Shown: positions 17,257 through 26,682, counted from the first letter of the stretch. The stretch is DNA of 64,000 bases from Planctomycetota bacterium (GCA_004376375.1 SOJX01000079.1:62001-126000), one strand, 5' to 3'. Notes: generated by a model not told the origin, from the letters alone. Numbers and translations: made by a program.

Positions 17257-18771
17257 GTGCCTGATGATCGAAAACGAATGCCACTTCTATGGAAAATCGG
17301 GTTGCTTATTGCAATCTGCCTCGTGCTTGGCATAGTTCTGAACTGCCTCCTGATCGGTTATGTTGATAATGACGGTCAAGAAACAGGCTGGAAAGACATA
17401 CTCGCAAATTTATCGGGTTTGTTCCTTTGTACTTCCGTACTCATATTTCTCATATGTTATAAATACTGGCGCTGGCAGAAAATAAAGCAGTCCCTTGATA
17501 TACAAAAAGCAAATAAACTCAAAATGAAACACCTGATTACCGGAATTGCATCAGGTGTCGTTGTTTTATTGCTTGTTATTTTCAGAATCATCGTTGTTCT
17601 ATTCATACCACTGCAACCATCCGAATGGACGCTGGAATCGATCTCCTTCCTGGGATTGGTGATGTTAGGTGCCCCGTTACTTTTGGTTTCCATTCTCTCT
17701 TTTGTATGGCTTCTACTGATACGCATGGAATTTGGTAAATCGGACTGCGAGGCAATAGATCCCTCCCTGATCTCACGGAAGAGACATTATTTTTATGTGC
17801 TTATATTCTCGCTTACGGCATGGCTGTTCACTGCAGAAACAATTGGCGCGTTTATTCCTTATTATATAGAGAGGGGGATATGCCAATGTAAATTTCATGA
17901 CCAATACTACAACATAAGTTCTCTGGTCTTTGGTGCCGGCGGAATAATCTGCGGAATAATATTCTCATTCCCTCTGCATAGATGGGGATTGGTAAGTGTG
18001 GCAAAACCGGAGGACAAGGGAGTTAAGCTATCCGGAATGGCTGCGCATGGCAAAACTCTGCTGGGCTGGCGGGGATTAGTTGCTCTGGCTGTAATTGCAG
18101 CCATCTATCTTTCATGCGAATACATGTTTCGTGATATAACAAAAGAACATAAATTATGGGGTTCGGATGCTACTCCCTTACTATGTGCGGCAAGTCGGGG
18201 TGAGATGGAAACCGTAGCTAATGAACTCGGTAAAGGCGAAGATGTTAATGTTAAGGGATGGTTCGGTGTAACGCCTTTACACGGCAGCGCCTATCACGGA
18301 AGGCTCGAAGTTGTAAAATACTTGATCTCAAAAGGCGCGGATGTAAACGCAAAGAGCGACTTAAAGCTAACCCCACTTCATTCTGCCGCAGAGAAAGGTC
18401 ATGTAGAAACAGCTTCGCTACTTCTTGAAAAAGGCGCAAATATAGATGCAACAGATTATGCTGGAGCAACTCCACTCATGCGAGCGATTAATAACAACCA
18501 TAAGGTTTTTGTAGAATTTCTGGTCGATAAAGGCGCCGGAGTAAACAGTAATAGTAAATTATCCAGTAGCCCGCTTCACCGCGCAATAGGCACTTGTCAT
18601 AAAGACATACTGAAGCTTCTCATAGAAAAAGGCGCTGATATAAACGCCAAGGACCCGAATGGTAGAACTCCCCTTGATTGGGCTCTGGAGATAAACGAGA
18701 AAGAAACCGCCGATCTCCTCCGCGCCAACGGCGCAAAAACGGGGAAAGAGTTGGGAAAACAAAAAAAATAA
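17257..18771 (+). CDS. Polytopic membrane protein with C-terminal ankyrin repeats
   Basis: A 504-residue protein with about seven hydrophobic helices in residues 8-290 and five to six ankyrin repeats in residues 300-495 (TPLHGSAYHGRLEVVKYLIS, TPLHSAAEKGHVETASLLLE, DINAKDPNGRTPLDWALEIN). Ankyrin repeats bind other proteins; the membrane part has no motif I recognise. The gene is visibly more AT-rich than its neighbours. Its C-terminal end (LRANGAKTGKELGK) resembles that of the ankyrin protein at 29433-30374 (LRAHGGKTGKEIRE), so the ankyrin modules share origin. It lies inside the tRNA-bounded segment. No strong promoter is seen in the 49-base gap upstream. Confidence 0.82.
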   Translation: MPDDRKRMPLLWKIGLLIAICLVLGIVLNCLLIGYVDNDGQETGWKDILANLSGLFLCTSVLIFLICYKYWRWQKIKQSLDIQKANKLKMKHLITGIASGVVVLLLVIFRIIVVLFIPLQPSEWTLESISFLGLVMLGAPLLLVSILSFVWLLLIRMEFGKSDCEAIDPSLISRKRHYFYVLIFSLTAWLFTAETIGAFIPYYIERGICQCKFHDQYYNISSLVFGAGGIICGIIFSFPLHRWGLVSVAKPEDKGVKLSGMAAHGKTLLGWRGLVALAVIAAIYLSCEYMFRDITKEHKLWGSDATPLLCAASRGEMETVANELGKGEDVNVKGWFGVTPLHGSAYHGRLEVVKYLISKGADVNAKSDLKLTPLHSAAEKGHVETASLLLEKGANIDATDYAGATPLMRAINNNHKVFVEFLVDKGAGVNSNSKLSSSPLHRAIGTCHKDILKLLIEKGADINAKDPNGRTPLDWALEINEKETADLLRANGAKTGKELGKQKK

Positions 18772-18939
18772 GGCTTTCATTCATGCTGAGCTTGCCCCTG
18801 CAAAAGAAGGAGGCAGGAATCCATGATGGATTTTCATTTGAAATCGGCTGGCCCGGGTGTTACATTTGCATTTCCGTGAAAAGTCATTGCGAGGAGCAAT
18901 CCTTGAAAAATAATATCGTTTGCGACGCGGCAATCTCAT

Positions 18940-18967
18940 GTAGGGGCAAGGCATGCCTTACCCCTAC
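18940..18967. repeat. 28-bp palindrome GTAGGGGCAAGG..
   Basis: A near-perfect palindrome of GTAGGGGCAAGGCATG with its complement CTTACCCCTAC lies just upstream of the panB-like gene. It is preceded (18883-18938) by segments such as CATTGCGAGGAGCAA and CGCGGCAATCTC, a kind of dispersed intergenic repeat known from many bacteria. The remaining part of the 218-base gap holds nothing coding. Confidence 0.75.
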
Positions 18968-18989
18968 ATTAAGTTGAAAAGGAAAAACA

Positions 18990-19844
18990 ATGCCTAAAAA
19001 GAAAATGATCCACGACTTCATGAAGATGAAAAAAGAGGGCGAGAAGATCACCTGGATCACTTCCTACGATTACCCGACCGCACAGTTCGCCGAGGCCGCG
19101 GGCATCGAGATGATACTGGTCGGGGACTCCCTCGGCATGTGCGTCTACGGCTATGAAGGCACCGTGCCCGTAACGATGGACCAGTGCATCGTCCACTGCG
19201 AAGCCGTCCGCCGCGCAGCCCCCGACACTTTCGTAATGGGCGACATGCCGTTCATGAGCTACCAGACGTCGGACACGGCTGCCGTTGAAAACGCGGGCCG
19301 GTTTCTGAAAGAGGCGAACGTCGACGCGATCAAGCTCGAAGGCGGCGTTCGCGTTATCTCAAAGATCAAGGCCATACTCGACGCGGGTATCGTCGTGTGC
19401 GGGCATATCGGCCTTACGCCCCAGAGCTCGGGACAACTCGGCGGCCACAAGGCGCAGGGCAGAACCGTCGAATCCGCACGGCTGGTAATCGAGGACGCGC
19501 TGGCTATCGAGGATGCCGGCGCGCAGATGATACTTCTGGAAGCGATACCGCCGGAAGTCGCGGGATTTATCACCAGAAAGCTTTCCATCCCCGCTTTTTC
19601 CATCGGCGCGGGCGCGGACTGCGACGGCCAACTCCTGATAGTTTCCGACCTGATAGGCCAGTTCCAGGCCTTTACCCCGAAGTTCGTCAAGAAATACGCC
19701 GACGTGGCCGGCGTCGTGACGAACGCGCTCAAGGAGTACGCCCGCGAAGTAAAGGCAGGCGAGTTCCCAAAGGACGAGCACTGCTACCACATGATCGAAG
19801 GCGAAGCCGAGAAGTTCGAGGCTTTGATTAAAAAGTTTGAATAA
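18990..19844 (+). CDS. panB: 3-methyl-2-oxobutanoate hydroxymethyltransferase family (PanB)
   Basis: PanB transfers a hydroxymethyl group from methylenetetrahydrofolate to 2-oxoisovalerate, giving ketopantoate for pantothenate and CoA synthesis. The 284-residue protein keeps the family's metal and substrate residues: VGDSLGM (first Asp), GDMPFMSYQ (second Asp), AIKLEGG (Lys and Glu), GHIGLTPQS and LLEAIPPEVA (catalytic Glu). AAAGGA lies upstream of the ATG. No panC, panD or panE is adjacent. Instead it is followed by an unrecognised gene in a tight pair, so a related aldol reaction on another oxo acid is possible. Confidence 0.85.
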   Translation: MPKKKMIHDFMKMKKEGEKITWITSYDYPTAQFAEAAGIEMILVGDSLGMCVYGYEGTVPVTMDQCIVHCEAVRRAAPDTFVMGDMPFMSYQTSDTAAVENAGRFLKEANVDAIKLEGGVRVISKIKAILDAGIVVCGHIGLTPQSSGQLGGHKAQGRTVESARLVIEDALAIEDAGAQMILLEAIPPEVAGFITRKLSIPAFSIGAGADCDGQLLIVSDLIGQFQAFTPKFVKKYADVAGVVTNALKEYAREVKAGEFPKDEHCYHMIEGEAEKFEALIKKFE

Positions 19845-19863
19845 CCCGAGAGGAGACCTTTCG

Positions 19864-21120
19864 ATGAAGGAAGACCTCAGAAAGAAACTGAAAATCGACG
19901 CGAAAAAGCTCGACGATTTGAACGCGCTTCTCCTCGATCCCGGGAACCCGGTGATAAACGGTTTACTGGAAATCGTCGAAAAGTTCGGCGGGCCCGAGGA
20001 AATCAACCGGAAGGCCGCCGAGGCAAGGAAACTGGATAACCTCCTCGCAAGACTGAAGGAAGAAGGCTCCCCGTACCTCGCCGACCTCGAGTGGCTCACG
20101 GAGCAGCGCGATAATAAGAGCTTTGTTTCCTTTAAAGACTGGCAGAAGAAAATAACCGGCGAAAACGCGCCCGTCGATATGGACAGGGGCGTAACCCTCG
20201 AGATCAGCGCCCTCCAGTTTTTCCCGTGGCTTATCGCGGAAGCGAAGAGATCCATCGAGAACGGCGAACTCATGCCCGGGCGCTACATCCGTGTACGTAA
20301 CATGAAGGAACAGGTCCAGGACCAGGGTGATATCCTCGCGATAGCCGCGGCGATGCAGATTATCGGCGCAAGCTACGTTGAAACCCTGGACACGAAAGGC
20401 ACCGACGGGTCGAACGTCCACCTCGGTGGGCCGGCGACCATCGCGGGATACTTCGGCGGCGTCGGCCAGCCGAACGATTATCCGTTCAAGTGGGTCGAAG
20501 AGTTCCTCCATTACTACACAACCTACGGAATCAAACAGGTGCTGAACATCAACCCGGGCACCATCCTCGCGGGGTACATACTGCATAAGCTCGGCATCGA
20601 CAACGAGTTCAAGATTTCAGTTTTCATGGGGAACGACAATCCGCTGGCCGTTATGTGGACGCTCGCGGGTGCGAAACTTTTTTCACGCGACGACGACATG
20701 ACATCGCTCATCGGTTTCAACTTCTCCAATTCTGTGAACAACGACACCATCCGCGATTCCTCGTGGGTGCGGGGACGGCTGGGCTTTGAAGAAGTGGTTC
20801 GCTTCGAGCACCACATCACGGAGACCTTCAAGTCCATAGTCGTGCAGCCTTACAACCGCCGGGACGAGCTTGTCGAGATCGCAAAGGAAGTGCCGAACAT
20901 CTCCGCGAAGCACGAGGGCAACGATCCGGAAATCGACGGCGCACAGGAGCACCCGTCAGACATCCTCGATTATTTCGCGCCGAAGGAAGACATCGAGAAG
21001 CAGGGGCTGATGGAAGCAATGATGAACAACTACCTTGGAAAACACGACGCCTGCAACCGCTCGGCCGAGGTGCTCATCAAGGCTGGGATCGCAGTCATAT
21101 ACGCGCAGAACCTGCATTGA
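19864..21120 (+). CDS. Conserved-looking protein of unknown function paired with panB
   Basis: I do not recognise this 418-residue soluble protein. It has no signal peptide. Segments that look like an active site are TLDTKGTDGSNVHLGGPATI, GGVGQPNDYPFKW, VFMGNDNPLAVMW and GFNFSNSVNNDT; the Gly-rich and Asp/Asn/His-rich loops suggest an alpha/beta metabolic enzyme, perhaps of TIM-barrel type. The start at 19864 is preferred because GAGGAGACC lies just upstream; a start nine codons earlier would overlap panB. The 19-base spacing behind panB suggests cotranscription and a shared pathway. Confidence 0.8.
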   Translation: MKEDLRKKLKIDAKKLDDLNALLLDPGNPVINGLLEIVEKFGGPEEINRKAAEARKLDNLLARLKEEGSPYLADLEWLTEQRDNKSFVSFKDWQKKITGENAPVDMDRGVTLEISALQFFPWLIAEAKRSIENGELMPGRYIRVRNMKEQVQDQGDILAIAAAMQIIGASYVETLDTKGTDGSNVHLGGPATIAGYFGGVGQPNDYPFKWVEEFLHYYTTYGIKQVLNINPGTILAGYILHKLGIDNEFKISVFMGNDNPLAVMWTLAGAKLFSRDDDMTSLIGFNFSNSVNNDTIRDSSWVRGRLGFEEVVRFEHHITETFKSIVVQPYNRRDELVEIAKEVPNISAKHEGNDPEIDGAQEHPSDILDYFAPKEDIEKQGLMEAMMNNYLGKHDACNRSAEVLIKAGIAVIYAQNLH

Positions 21121-21129
21121 TAAAATTTG

Positions 21130-21215
<86 letters not shown>

Positions 21216-21241
21216 AGGCTGGGAGCATTCGCTGCATTTCG

Positions 21242-21269
21242 ATTATACACGCGTGGAATTCTGAGTCAA
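21242..21269 (-). promoter_or_regulatory. Promoter of tRNA-Leu
   Basis: On the minus strand TTGACT (21269-21264) and TATAAT (21247-21242) are 16 bases apart, about 26 bases before the tRNA 5' end. Confidence 0.8.
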
Positions 21270-21280
21270 GATTTTTTAAG

Positions 21281-21326
21281 AAGTACCAAGTACCGAGTAC
21301 CGAGTACCGGGTATCAAGTATCGAGA
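21281..21326. repeat. Short heptad block (TACCGAG type)
   Basis: Five to six copies of 7-nt words such as GTACCGA and GTATCAA. It belongs to the same family as the blocks at 3441, 24100 and 62451. Confidence 0.75.
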
Positions 21327-21366
21327 AAATTATTTAATCAAGGATTAATATTTTTCTCTGTACCTA

Positions 21367-22314
21367 TTACTTCTTCAGTTTGCGCTTTCCGGAAATGTTG
21401 GCCTTTTTCTTGCGCAGAAAACCGTCTAATTCTTCCAGCGTGGGCATTGCGGCGCGTGCGCCCAGCTTTGTGCATTTCATTGCTGCGGCCGCCGCGGCGA
21501 CCTCGACGCAGTCGGACATGTTGAAATCCTGGACAAGCCCGAAGGCGTAAGCGCCGTGGAAGACGTCTCCCGCTCCCGTTGTGTCGATTGCGGCAACCGG
21601 AAACGCCCGTTGGTAGTGCAGGTGTTTCCTTTTTAGAAAGAAAACGCCCTTTTCGCCCGAAGTGATTGCCACATGCCTGAAGCCCTGTTTTGAAAACTCG
21701 AGAAGCGCGGCGCCGGGGTCGTCGTGGCCTGTGAATTCTTCGGCAAATATCTGTGACGCGATCAGATGGTCGACGTATTCAAGAAGTTTCTCCGTGTCCG
21801 GCTTCATGCTGCCGGCGTCGAATACCACGGGGACGTCGTGCTCTCTTGCGGTCCGCGCAGCCGCAATCGACGCGTCCATGTGGTGTCCGTCGACGAGGAG
21901 GCATTTTGCGTTTCCGATTATTTCGTTATCGATTTCATTCGGTGAGAGGACGCCGGAAGTTCCGCGCGACCAGATTATCGTCCTGGTGGCGGCAAGCGGC
22001 TGGACAATTATAAGGCTTAGCGGTGACGATGTGCCGGGGCGGGTTATAAGACCCGAGATATTCACGCCGTCTTTTTCGAACTCGTTTTTGATGAACTGGC
22101 CGTAAAAGTCGTCTCCGACCGTGCCGAGAAATGCCGTCCTGACTCCCAGCCTCGACGCGGCGGCCGCGGCCGTGGCGGCCGGACCGCCTCCCTGGAGAGA
22201 GAGTTCTTCCGCAAGCAGTTTCGTATCCGGCTCGGGGAAAGTGCCGACCTTTGTTCCGATATCAACGGCTGCGTGGCCGAGAGTGACGAGTTCGGGTCGT
22301 TTGTCGGCGTTCAA
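21367..22314 (-). CDS. PfkB-family carbohydrate kinase
   Basis: A ribokinase-type sugar kinase of about 315 residues. The N-terminal family pattern (VTLGHAAVDIGTKVG, GGGPAATAAAAASRLG) and the C-terminal signature DTTGAGDVFHGAY with its catalytic Asp are both present. The substrate cannot be told; ribokinase, fructokinase or nucleoside kinase activity are all possible. I place the start at a TTG (22314) behind GAAGGAG, because a near-perfect promoter (22358-22386) puts the transcript start near 22351, inside the longer frame that reaches 22449. Confidence 0.88.
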   Translation of the reverse strand: MNADKRPELVTLGHAAVDIGTKVGTFPEPDTKLLAEELSLQGGGPAATAAAAASRLGVRTAFLGTVGDDFYGQFIKNEFEKDGVNISGLITRPGTSSPLSLIIVQPLAATRTIIWSRGTSGVLSPNEIDNEIIGNAKCLLVDGHHMDASIAAARTAREHDVPVVFDAGSMKPDTEKLLEYVDHLIASQIFAEEFTGHDDPGAALLEFSKQGFRHVAITSGEKGVFFLKRKHLHYQRAFPVAAIDTTGAGDVFHGAYAFGLVQDFNMSDCVEVAAAAAAMKCTKLGARAAMPTLEELDGFLRKKKANISGKRKLKK

Positions 22315-22357
22315 AATCAAGAACTCCTTCGTCGCGAATATTTGTAGTTCGAAATGC

Positions 22358-22386
22358 ATTGTAGCTGCCGTTTTACAGGGTGTCAA
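22358..22386 (-). promoter_or_regulatory. Promoter of the PfkB kinase gene
   Basis: On the minus strand TTGACA (22386-22381) and TACAAT (22363-22358) are 17 bases apart. The -10 box overlaps an in-frame ATG at 22359, which therefore cannot be the translation start from this promoter. Confidence 0.75.
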
Positions 22387-22544
22387 GGACGGAAGAAAAG
22401 GAGTGCCGGTGTCTGCGGCCACGCCGGCGCTGCGGTTTATACATTGCATAATACCTGGAAAAACCTGTTTTTTCAGTGAACGAAACAGATGTAACGTTGC
22501 TTTTCATAATAGAGATGGATATTATTGATTATGAGAGGAAAGGA

Positions 22545-24047
22545 ATGATGCGTATAAATGCCATATATATTTTATCGTTCTGCGTCCTTGTGCTTCAAAC
22601 ACAACCCGCCTATGCGAAAATCTACCACTACAGCCTTCTCGAGCTTGTGGAAAAAGCGGATTACATCGTAACCGGAAAGGTTGTGGAGGTTGGAGACACG
22701 ACAGCTGTTGTAAAACTTGACCAGGTCATAGAAGGCAGGATTACTGAAAAGCAGATAACGGTAACGGGTATTTATGCTCATCACTGCCTCGGGAAGACGA
22801 AGAATTTCACAAAAGGTGACAATGTTCTTCTGTTCCTCAGCGCACCGAAGGGCGGGGTATACAAGGTTATCTGCGGCGGGCAGGGGAAAATCACATTACA
22901 TGATGGCGTGATAAAAGCCTATTACTTTACTTCGGCGAAGGAATACAAGGTAAACGACTTCATAAAATCCGTCAAACGGCTTATTGAAATATCCGAAATC
23001 AGTGACGGGGATGCGAAAATCCGAATCCTGTTCGACCTGTGCGAGTCTCCGGACCCCGTACTTCGCCGCTCGGCCTGGAGATATATCAGAATGAAGGTTT
23101 ACAGGTCGGGAAAATCCACTGAATTGAGAAAGAATGTTATTAAGATGCTTTCAAGCAAATATCCTGATACGCGGATTGAGGGTGTTAACCTGCTCGCGTG
23201 TTTCAAGGATGCCGAAGCTGCTAAACTTATCGTCAAGGCGGCATGGGACCCCGATTATAACGTTGTGGCCAACGCCATCCTCACCCTCTATCGGATTGAC
23301 AGGCCGAAGGCGGTGGAGATACTTGTCGGACTGGGTAAACACAAGGACCATATGGTCAGGACGTTCGCCTGCCTCGAGCTTTACAGGAACGGGCACCCCG
23401 GCCACAAGGAGGCGTGCAGAAAGCTCTTTGCAAGTAAGGATGAGAAGGTGCTGATAGCTGCCGCGAAAATGCTCACACGGGCCGGGGTGAGGGGTGAGGC
23501 CGTAAAGGAAGTAATCTATCCAAAGCTCGTCGGCATGCTCGACAATTCTTCGGAAGAGCTTTTGTCCGCAGCCCTTTTCGGCCTCTCGGCATGCGACGAG
23601 CCGGAAGCGCTCAGATTACTTATGCCCTTTCTGGTGAAGAAGGAAACCAGCGGGAAAACCAAGGCTGAGGTTGTCCGGGGGATCCACCATGTTCTGCTCC
23701 GCACCAAGGACGAGTACTTTGCCGGTAACCCGGACCTGAAAAAATACCTGCATGAAAATCTTCACCTCGTCATCGAGCACCTGGAGGGCGATGGCCTTAA
23801 TCCTAAATCCGCAATTTCCATCCTCCGAATAGTCGGAACTCCCGTGGCCATTGAGGCGCTTAAACGGGCTGTAAAAAACCATCCAGACCCGACCGTCAGG
23901 CAGTTCGCCGAGGCAAGCCTTAAGGAAAAACGTGAGGTTAACGGCGGGTGCGCGTCTGGAAGCGGCGCTAAAATTGCGTTGTTATTACCGCTTCTTCTGC
24001 TGGTTTTCTTTGCGGTTTTTCGAAAAAAGATATTCAAGACCCGCTAG
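22545..24047 (+). CDS. Secreted HEAT-repeat protein with C-terminal membrane anchor
   Basis: A 500-residue protein with a signal peptide (1-25, ILSFCVLVLQTQPAYA), a beta-rich N-terminal domain (about 26-145, LVEKADYIVTGKVVEVG, with a Cys-containing YAHHCLGKT), then HEAT-like helical repeats (about 165-445). It ends with GGCASGSGAK, a transmembrane helix and a basic tail (FRKKIFKTR), a layout like C-terminal sorting signals of the MYXO-CTERM or GlyGly-CTERM kind. The start is one of two adjacent ATGs (22545 or 22548) behind AGAGGAAAGG; the frame is open further upstream without a ribosome site. It probably sits on the outer face of the envelope. The function is unknown. Confidence 0.8.
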   Translation: MMRINAIYILSFCVLVLQTQPAYAKIYHYSLLELVEKADYIVTGKVVEVGDTTAVVKLDQVIEGRITEKQITVTGIYAHHCLGKTKNFTKGDNVLLFLSAPKGGVYKVICGGQGKITLHDGVIKAYYFTSAKEYKVNDFIKSVKRLIEISEISDGDAKIRILFDLCESPDPVLRRSAWRYIRMKVYRSGKSTELRKNVIKMLSSKYPDTRIEGVNLLACFKDAEAAKLIVKAAWDPDYNVVANAILTLYRIDRPKAVEILVGLGKHKDHMVRTFACLELYRNGHPGHKEACRKLFASKDEKVLIAAAKMLTRAGVRGEAVKEVIYPKLVGMLDNSSEELLSAALFGLSACDEPEALRLLMPFLVKKETSGKTKAEVVRGIHHVLLRTKDEYFAGNPDLKKYLHENLHLVIEHLEGDGLNPKSAISILRIVGTPVAIEALKRAVKNHPDPTVRQFAEASLKEKREVNGGCASGSGAKIALLLPLLLLVFFAVFRKKIFKTR

Positions 24048-24069
24048 AGTATCCTTGCCCGAAATTCCC

Positions 24070-24097
24070 TTCACATTTTGCTGATTCCAAGTATAGT
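24070..24097 (+). promoter_or_regulatory. Candidate promoter of the glycosyltransferase gene
   Basis: TTCACA (24070-24075) and TATAGT (24092-24097) are 16 bases apart. A short heptad repeat (24100-24124) lies between it and the start codon. Confidence 0.5.
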
Positions 24098-24130
24098 GGA
24101 AGAAGTACCGAGTAACGAGTATATCCGCTT

Positions 24131-25321
24131 ATGAAAGTTCTTGTAGATTTAAGGCCTCTTCAGTCGCCGGATTTTGCCGAGCGCGGCATCGGGACATACG
24201 CGCGCAATATGCTGCGTGTCCTGAACAGCCGTTTCGAGGGGAGTATGGACGGGCTTTCCGCCGACAACTTTCCCCGCCCCGATTCGCCTCTCCCTGAAAG
24301 CAAGGCCCGGTTCTACAGGCCGAAGTTCCGAAAGCTCGTGCCGTTCAACTGGCTTTTCGACCGCATTGTTATCTCGGCCAAGCTGTGCTGGTCCGATTAT
24401 GACCTCCTGCACATCCTCGAGCCGTTCCGCCACGCGCTTACTCTCCCGCGCAGGAGCAGGACGCGCGTGGTCTGCACGGTGTACGACCTTATTCCGATAA
24501 TTTTCCCCGAGCATTATTTCCCGGGCGGGATTCGGGGCCGCGTGTGGAGCATGGGCGAGCGTTTCAATTCCCGGCTCATTCCCAGGATCGACCGCATAAT
24601 CGCCATCAGCGAGAATACGAAACGCGACCTGGTTGAGCGGCTCGGCGTGGAGGAATCGCGCATTTCGGTTGTCTACCAGTCGGTTGACGGGGAAGTCCTG
24701 AAACCGGACGGCGACCCGGAACGCGACAGGGCCGTTCTTGACGGGTTGAACATTCCTGAGAAATTTATCCTTTACGTCGGCGACGTCGACTGGCGAAAAG
24801 ACATTGCATCTCTTGCCCGCGCGCTGGCGCGGCTGAAATCTCCCGGGGACAAAGATGTTCCGCTCGTGATGGCGGGGGGAACGATTGCCGAGAGGGAATC
24901 GCATGCCGCGCGGGGGGCCTGGGAAGCAATTAATAACGCAGGTGTCGCCGGGCGCGTCATAACGCCGGGATTCGTCCCGCAGGATGAGCTTGCTTCGCTG
25001 TACAGGTCGGCCGCGTGTCTTGTTTTTCCGTCCGTTTACGAGGGCTTCGGCCTGCCGCCGCTGGAGGCTATGGCGTGCGGATGCCCGGTCGTCACGACGG
25101 ATGCGTCCAGCCTGCCGGAAGTAGTCGGCGATGCGGGAATCCTTTTTCATCCGGGAGATGATGCGGCATGTGCCGAAGCGATTATGAAGATTCTTGACGA
25201 CGGGGAGACAGCCTCAGAGATGCGGGATGCGGGTCTCAAACGTGCAGAGAGGTTCTCGGATGAAAATTTCGCAGGGGGGGTAATCGCCGCCTATCATGCG
25301 GCGAAAAAGAGAGCCGTCTAG
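24131..25321 (+). CDS. Glycosyltransferase family 4 (GT-B fold)
   Basis: A retaining glycosyltransferase of 396 residues that moves a sugar from a nucleotide-sugar donor to a glycan or lipid-linked acceptor at the cytoplasmic membrane. N-terminal acceptor domain: VDLRPLQSPDFAERGIGTYA. C-terminal donor domain: ILYVGDVDWRKDIASL, the segment FPSVYEGFGLPPLEAMACG with the E-x7-E motif, and SLPEVVGDAGILF. The N-terminal LRPL..RGIGTY pattern resembles mannosyltransferases of polysaccharide clusters, but no other such genes are nearby. Its stop overlaps the convergent FHA gene by four bases. Confidence 0.92.
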   Translation: MKVLVDLRPLQSPDFAERGIGTYARNMLRVLNSRFEGSMDGLSADNFPRPDSPLPESKARFYRPKFRKLVPFNWLFDRIVISAKLCWSDYDLLHILEPFRHALTLPRRSRTRVVCTVYDLIPIIFPEHYFPGGIRGRVWSMGERFNSRLIPRIDRIIAISENTKRDLVERLGVEESRISVVYQSVDGEVLKPDGDPERDRAVLDGLNIPEKFILYVGDVDWRKDIASLARALARLKSPGDKDVPLVMAGGTIAERESHAARGAWEAINNAGVAGRVITPGFVPQDELASLYRSAACLVFPSVYEGFGLPPLEAMACGCPVVTTDASSLPEVVGDAGILFHPGDDAACAEAIMKILDDGETASEMRDAGLKRAERFSDENFAGGVIAAYHAAKKRAV

Positions 25322-26649
25322 TGTTCCTCTTCTTCGTCTTCTTCAAGATCTATTTTATACTTGCCGCTTTCGCGCTTCTTTTCCATCTGGCGGATATACC
25401 ATGTAGTCGAGTGGACCGGCTTCGTGCCTTCCGCCGGAGCTACTTCCTCCAGTTCTTCGATTTCCTCGATAATGACATCCTGGTCGACTATTCCCGGGTC
25501 GGAATCGCTGAGGATCAGTTCATCCGGCTTTGCTCTCAGTGCGGCTTTGAAGTCCGTGACCGGCGGAGGCGTCAGGACGAAATCGTCGTCCCAGGTCTCG
25601 GCCTGGCCCTGTTCCGGGGTGCCGCCCCGGTATGGAAGATCTATGGTTTCGTCGTCGTGCTCGCGCGGTGCGCCGGACGCGGCCTTGCGAGGCCGCGCGG
25701 CCGGCTCCTCGGTGTCGACGTCGCACGTCCCGTATTTTGCCGCTTCGCCTGTGTCGTCCGGGTCGGGCATGTCCAGGTTCTTGATGGCCTCTTCGACGAA
25801 ATCTTCGTCGTCGGCATCCGACGTGAGCTCCTGGGTCTCGGCGGCGGATATGCCCGTGTGTTTTCCCTTTACCATCTCAAGGCATGAGCCGTCCTGGAGG
25901 TAGTTGACGTGGTCTGCGGCGCTTAGAATAAGGCGGATGCCGAGTCCGCCGACTTTTCCTTCGCTTACCCGCCTGCGCACCGCATCGACGGCGGAGCCCT
26001 GCTTGCTTTCCAGCAGGACGCGGCCGAAGTCGAACCCCGGCCCCTCGTCCTGCACGACGACTTTTAATTCCTTGGGGGCGTCGTGAAATGCCAGGACGAT
26101 TTTCTTCGCAGGGTCGTACTTGTTGCCGTGGATTTCCCCGTTGCCGACCGCTTCGCGCATGGCGGCGGAAAGCAGATCCTTGTCGTACGCGGAAAGACCC
26201 TTGCGGGTGTAGATATATCTTTCGCCGATCTTGTTCATCTTGTCCAGCACGTCGCGCTCAGTAGGGCCTACAAGTCGGATTGCATTCAGGGCGGCGAGGC
26301 GTGCGAACATTTTTGGGACGTCGGTTTCATAGTCGACCTGCACGATGTTTTCCGGCGCGACCACTTCCTCGGTCGCCTCGAAGTGCATCGTGATTTTCCC
26401 CATTCTTATTTCGTCTTTGTCGGTCAGGATCTTCTCTTCAATACGCTCCTCGTTGACCTTGACGCCGTTGGCGCTGGCAAGGTCGACGATTTTCACTACT
26501 TCCGAGACCTCGAACCGGGCGTGGATGCGGGAGACCGAATTGTTGAGGAGTTGAATCGCGCAAGTGGGGTCGCGGCCTATAGTGGCGCCGTCGTGCACTT
26601 CGTAGATGCGCCGCAGATTCAGGGTGATATTTACCGTTATCCGGGCCAT
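25318..26649 (-). CDS. FHA domain-anti-sigma-type ATPase protein
   Basis: A 443-residue cytoplasmic protein that joins an FHA domain (1-95; TIGRDPTCAIQLLNNSVSRI, the phosphothreonine-binding signature) to a histidine-kinase-like ATPase domain of the RsbW/SpoIIAB type (about 130-275; SAAMREAVGNGEIHGN N-box, DEGPGFDFG, GGLGIRLILS). The remaining 170 residues are acidic and low-complexity. FHA domains read Thr phosphorylation by Hanks-type kinases, so it may connect such a kinase (one is encoded at 10983-12233) with a partner-switching or sigma-control system. That link is inferred. A strong promoter lies at 26683-26711. Confidence 0.88.
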   Translation of the reverse strand: MARITVNITLNLRRIYEVHDGATIGRDPTCAIQLLNNSVSRIHARFEVSEVVKIVDLASANGVKVNEERIEEKILTDKDEIRMGKITMHFEATEEVVAPENIVQVDYETDVPKMFARLAALNAIRLVGPTERDVLDKMNKIGERYIYTRKGLSAYDKDLLSAAMREAVGNGEIHGNKYDPAKKIVLAFHDAPKELKVVVQDEGPGFDFGRVLLESKQGSAVDAVRRRVSEGKVGGLGIRLILSAADHVNYLQDGSCLEMVKGKHTGISAAETQELTSDADDEDFVEEAIKNLDMPDPDDTGEAAKYGTCDVDTEEPAARPRKAASGAPREHDDETIDLPYRGGTPEQGQAETWDDDFVLTPPPVTDFKAALRAKPDELILSDSDPGIVDQDVIIEEIEELEEVAPAEGTKPVHSTTWYIRQMEKKRESGKYKIDLEEDEEEEH

Positions 26650-26682
26650 TTATTCGGGACCTTTCCAGCCGCAATTCCTGCT

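Noticed and set aside
22359..22449. Upstream ATG codons as the start of the PfkB kinase
   Set aside because: The promoter at 22358-22386 overlaps them, placing the transcript start downstream; the TTG at 22314 has a good ribosome site.
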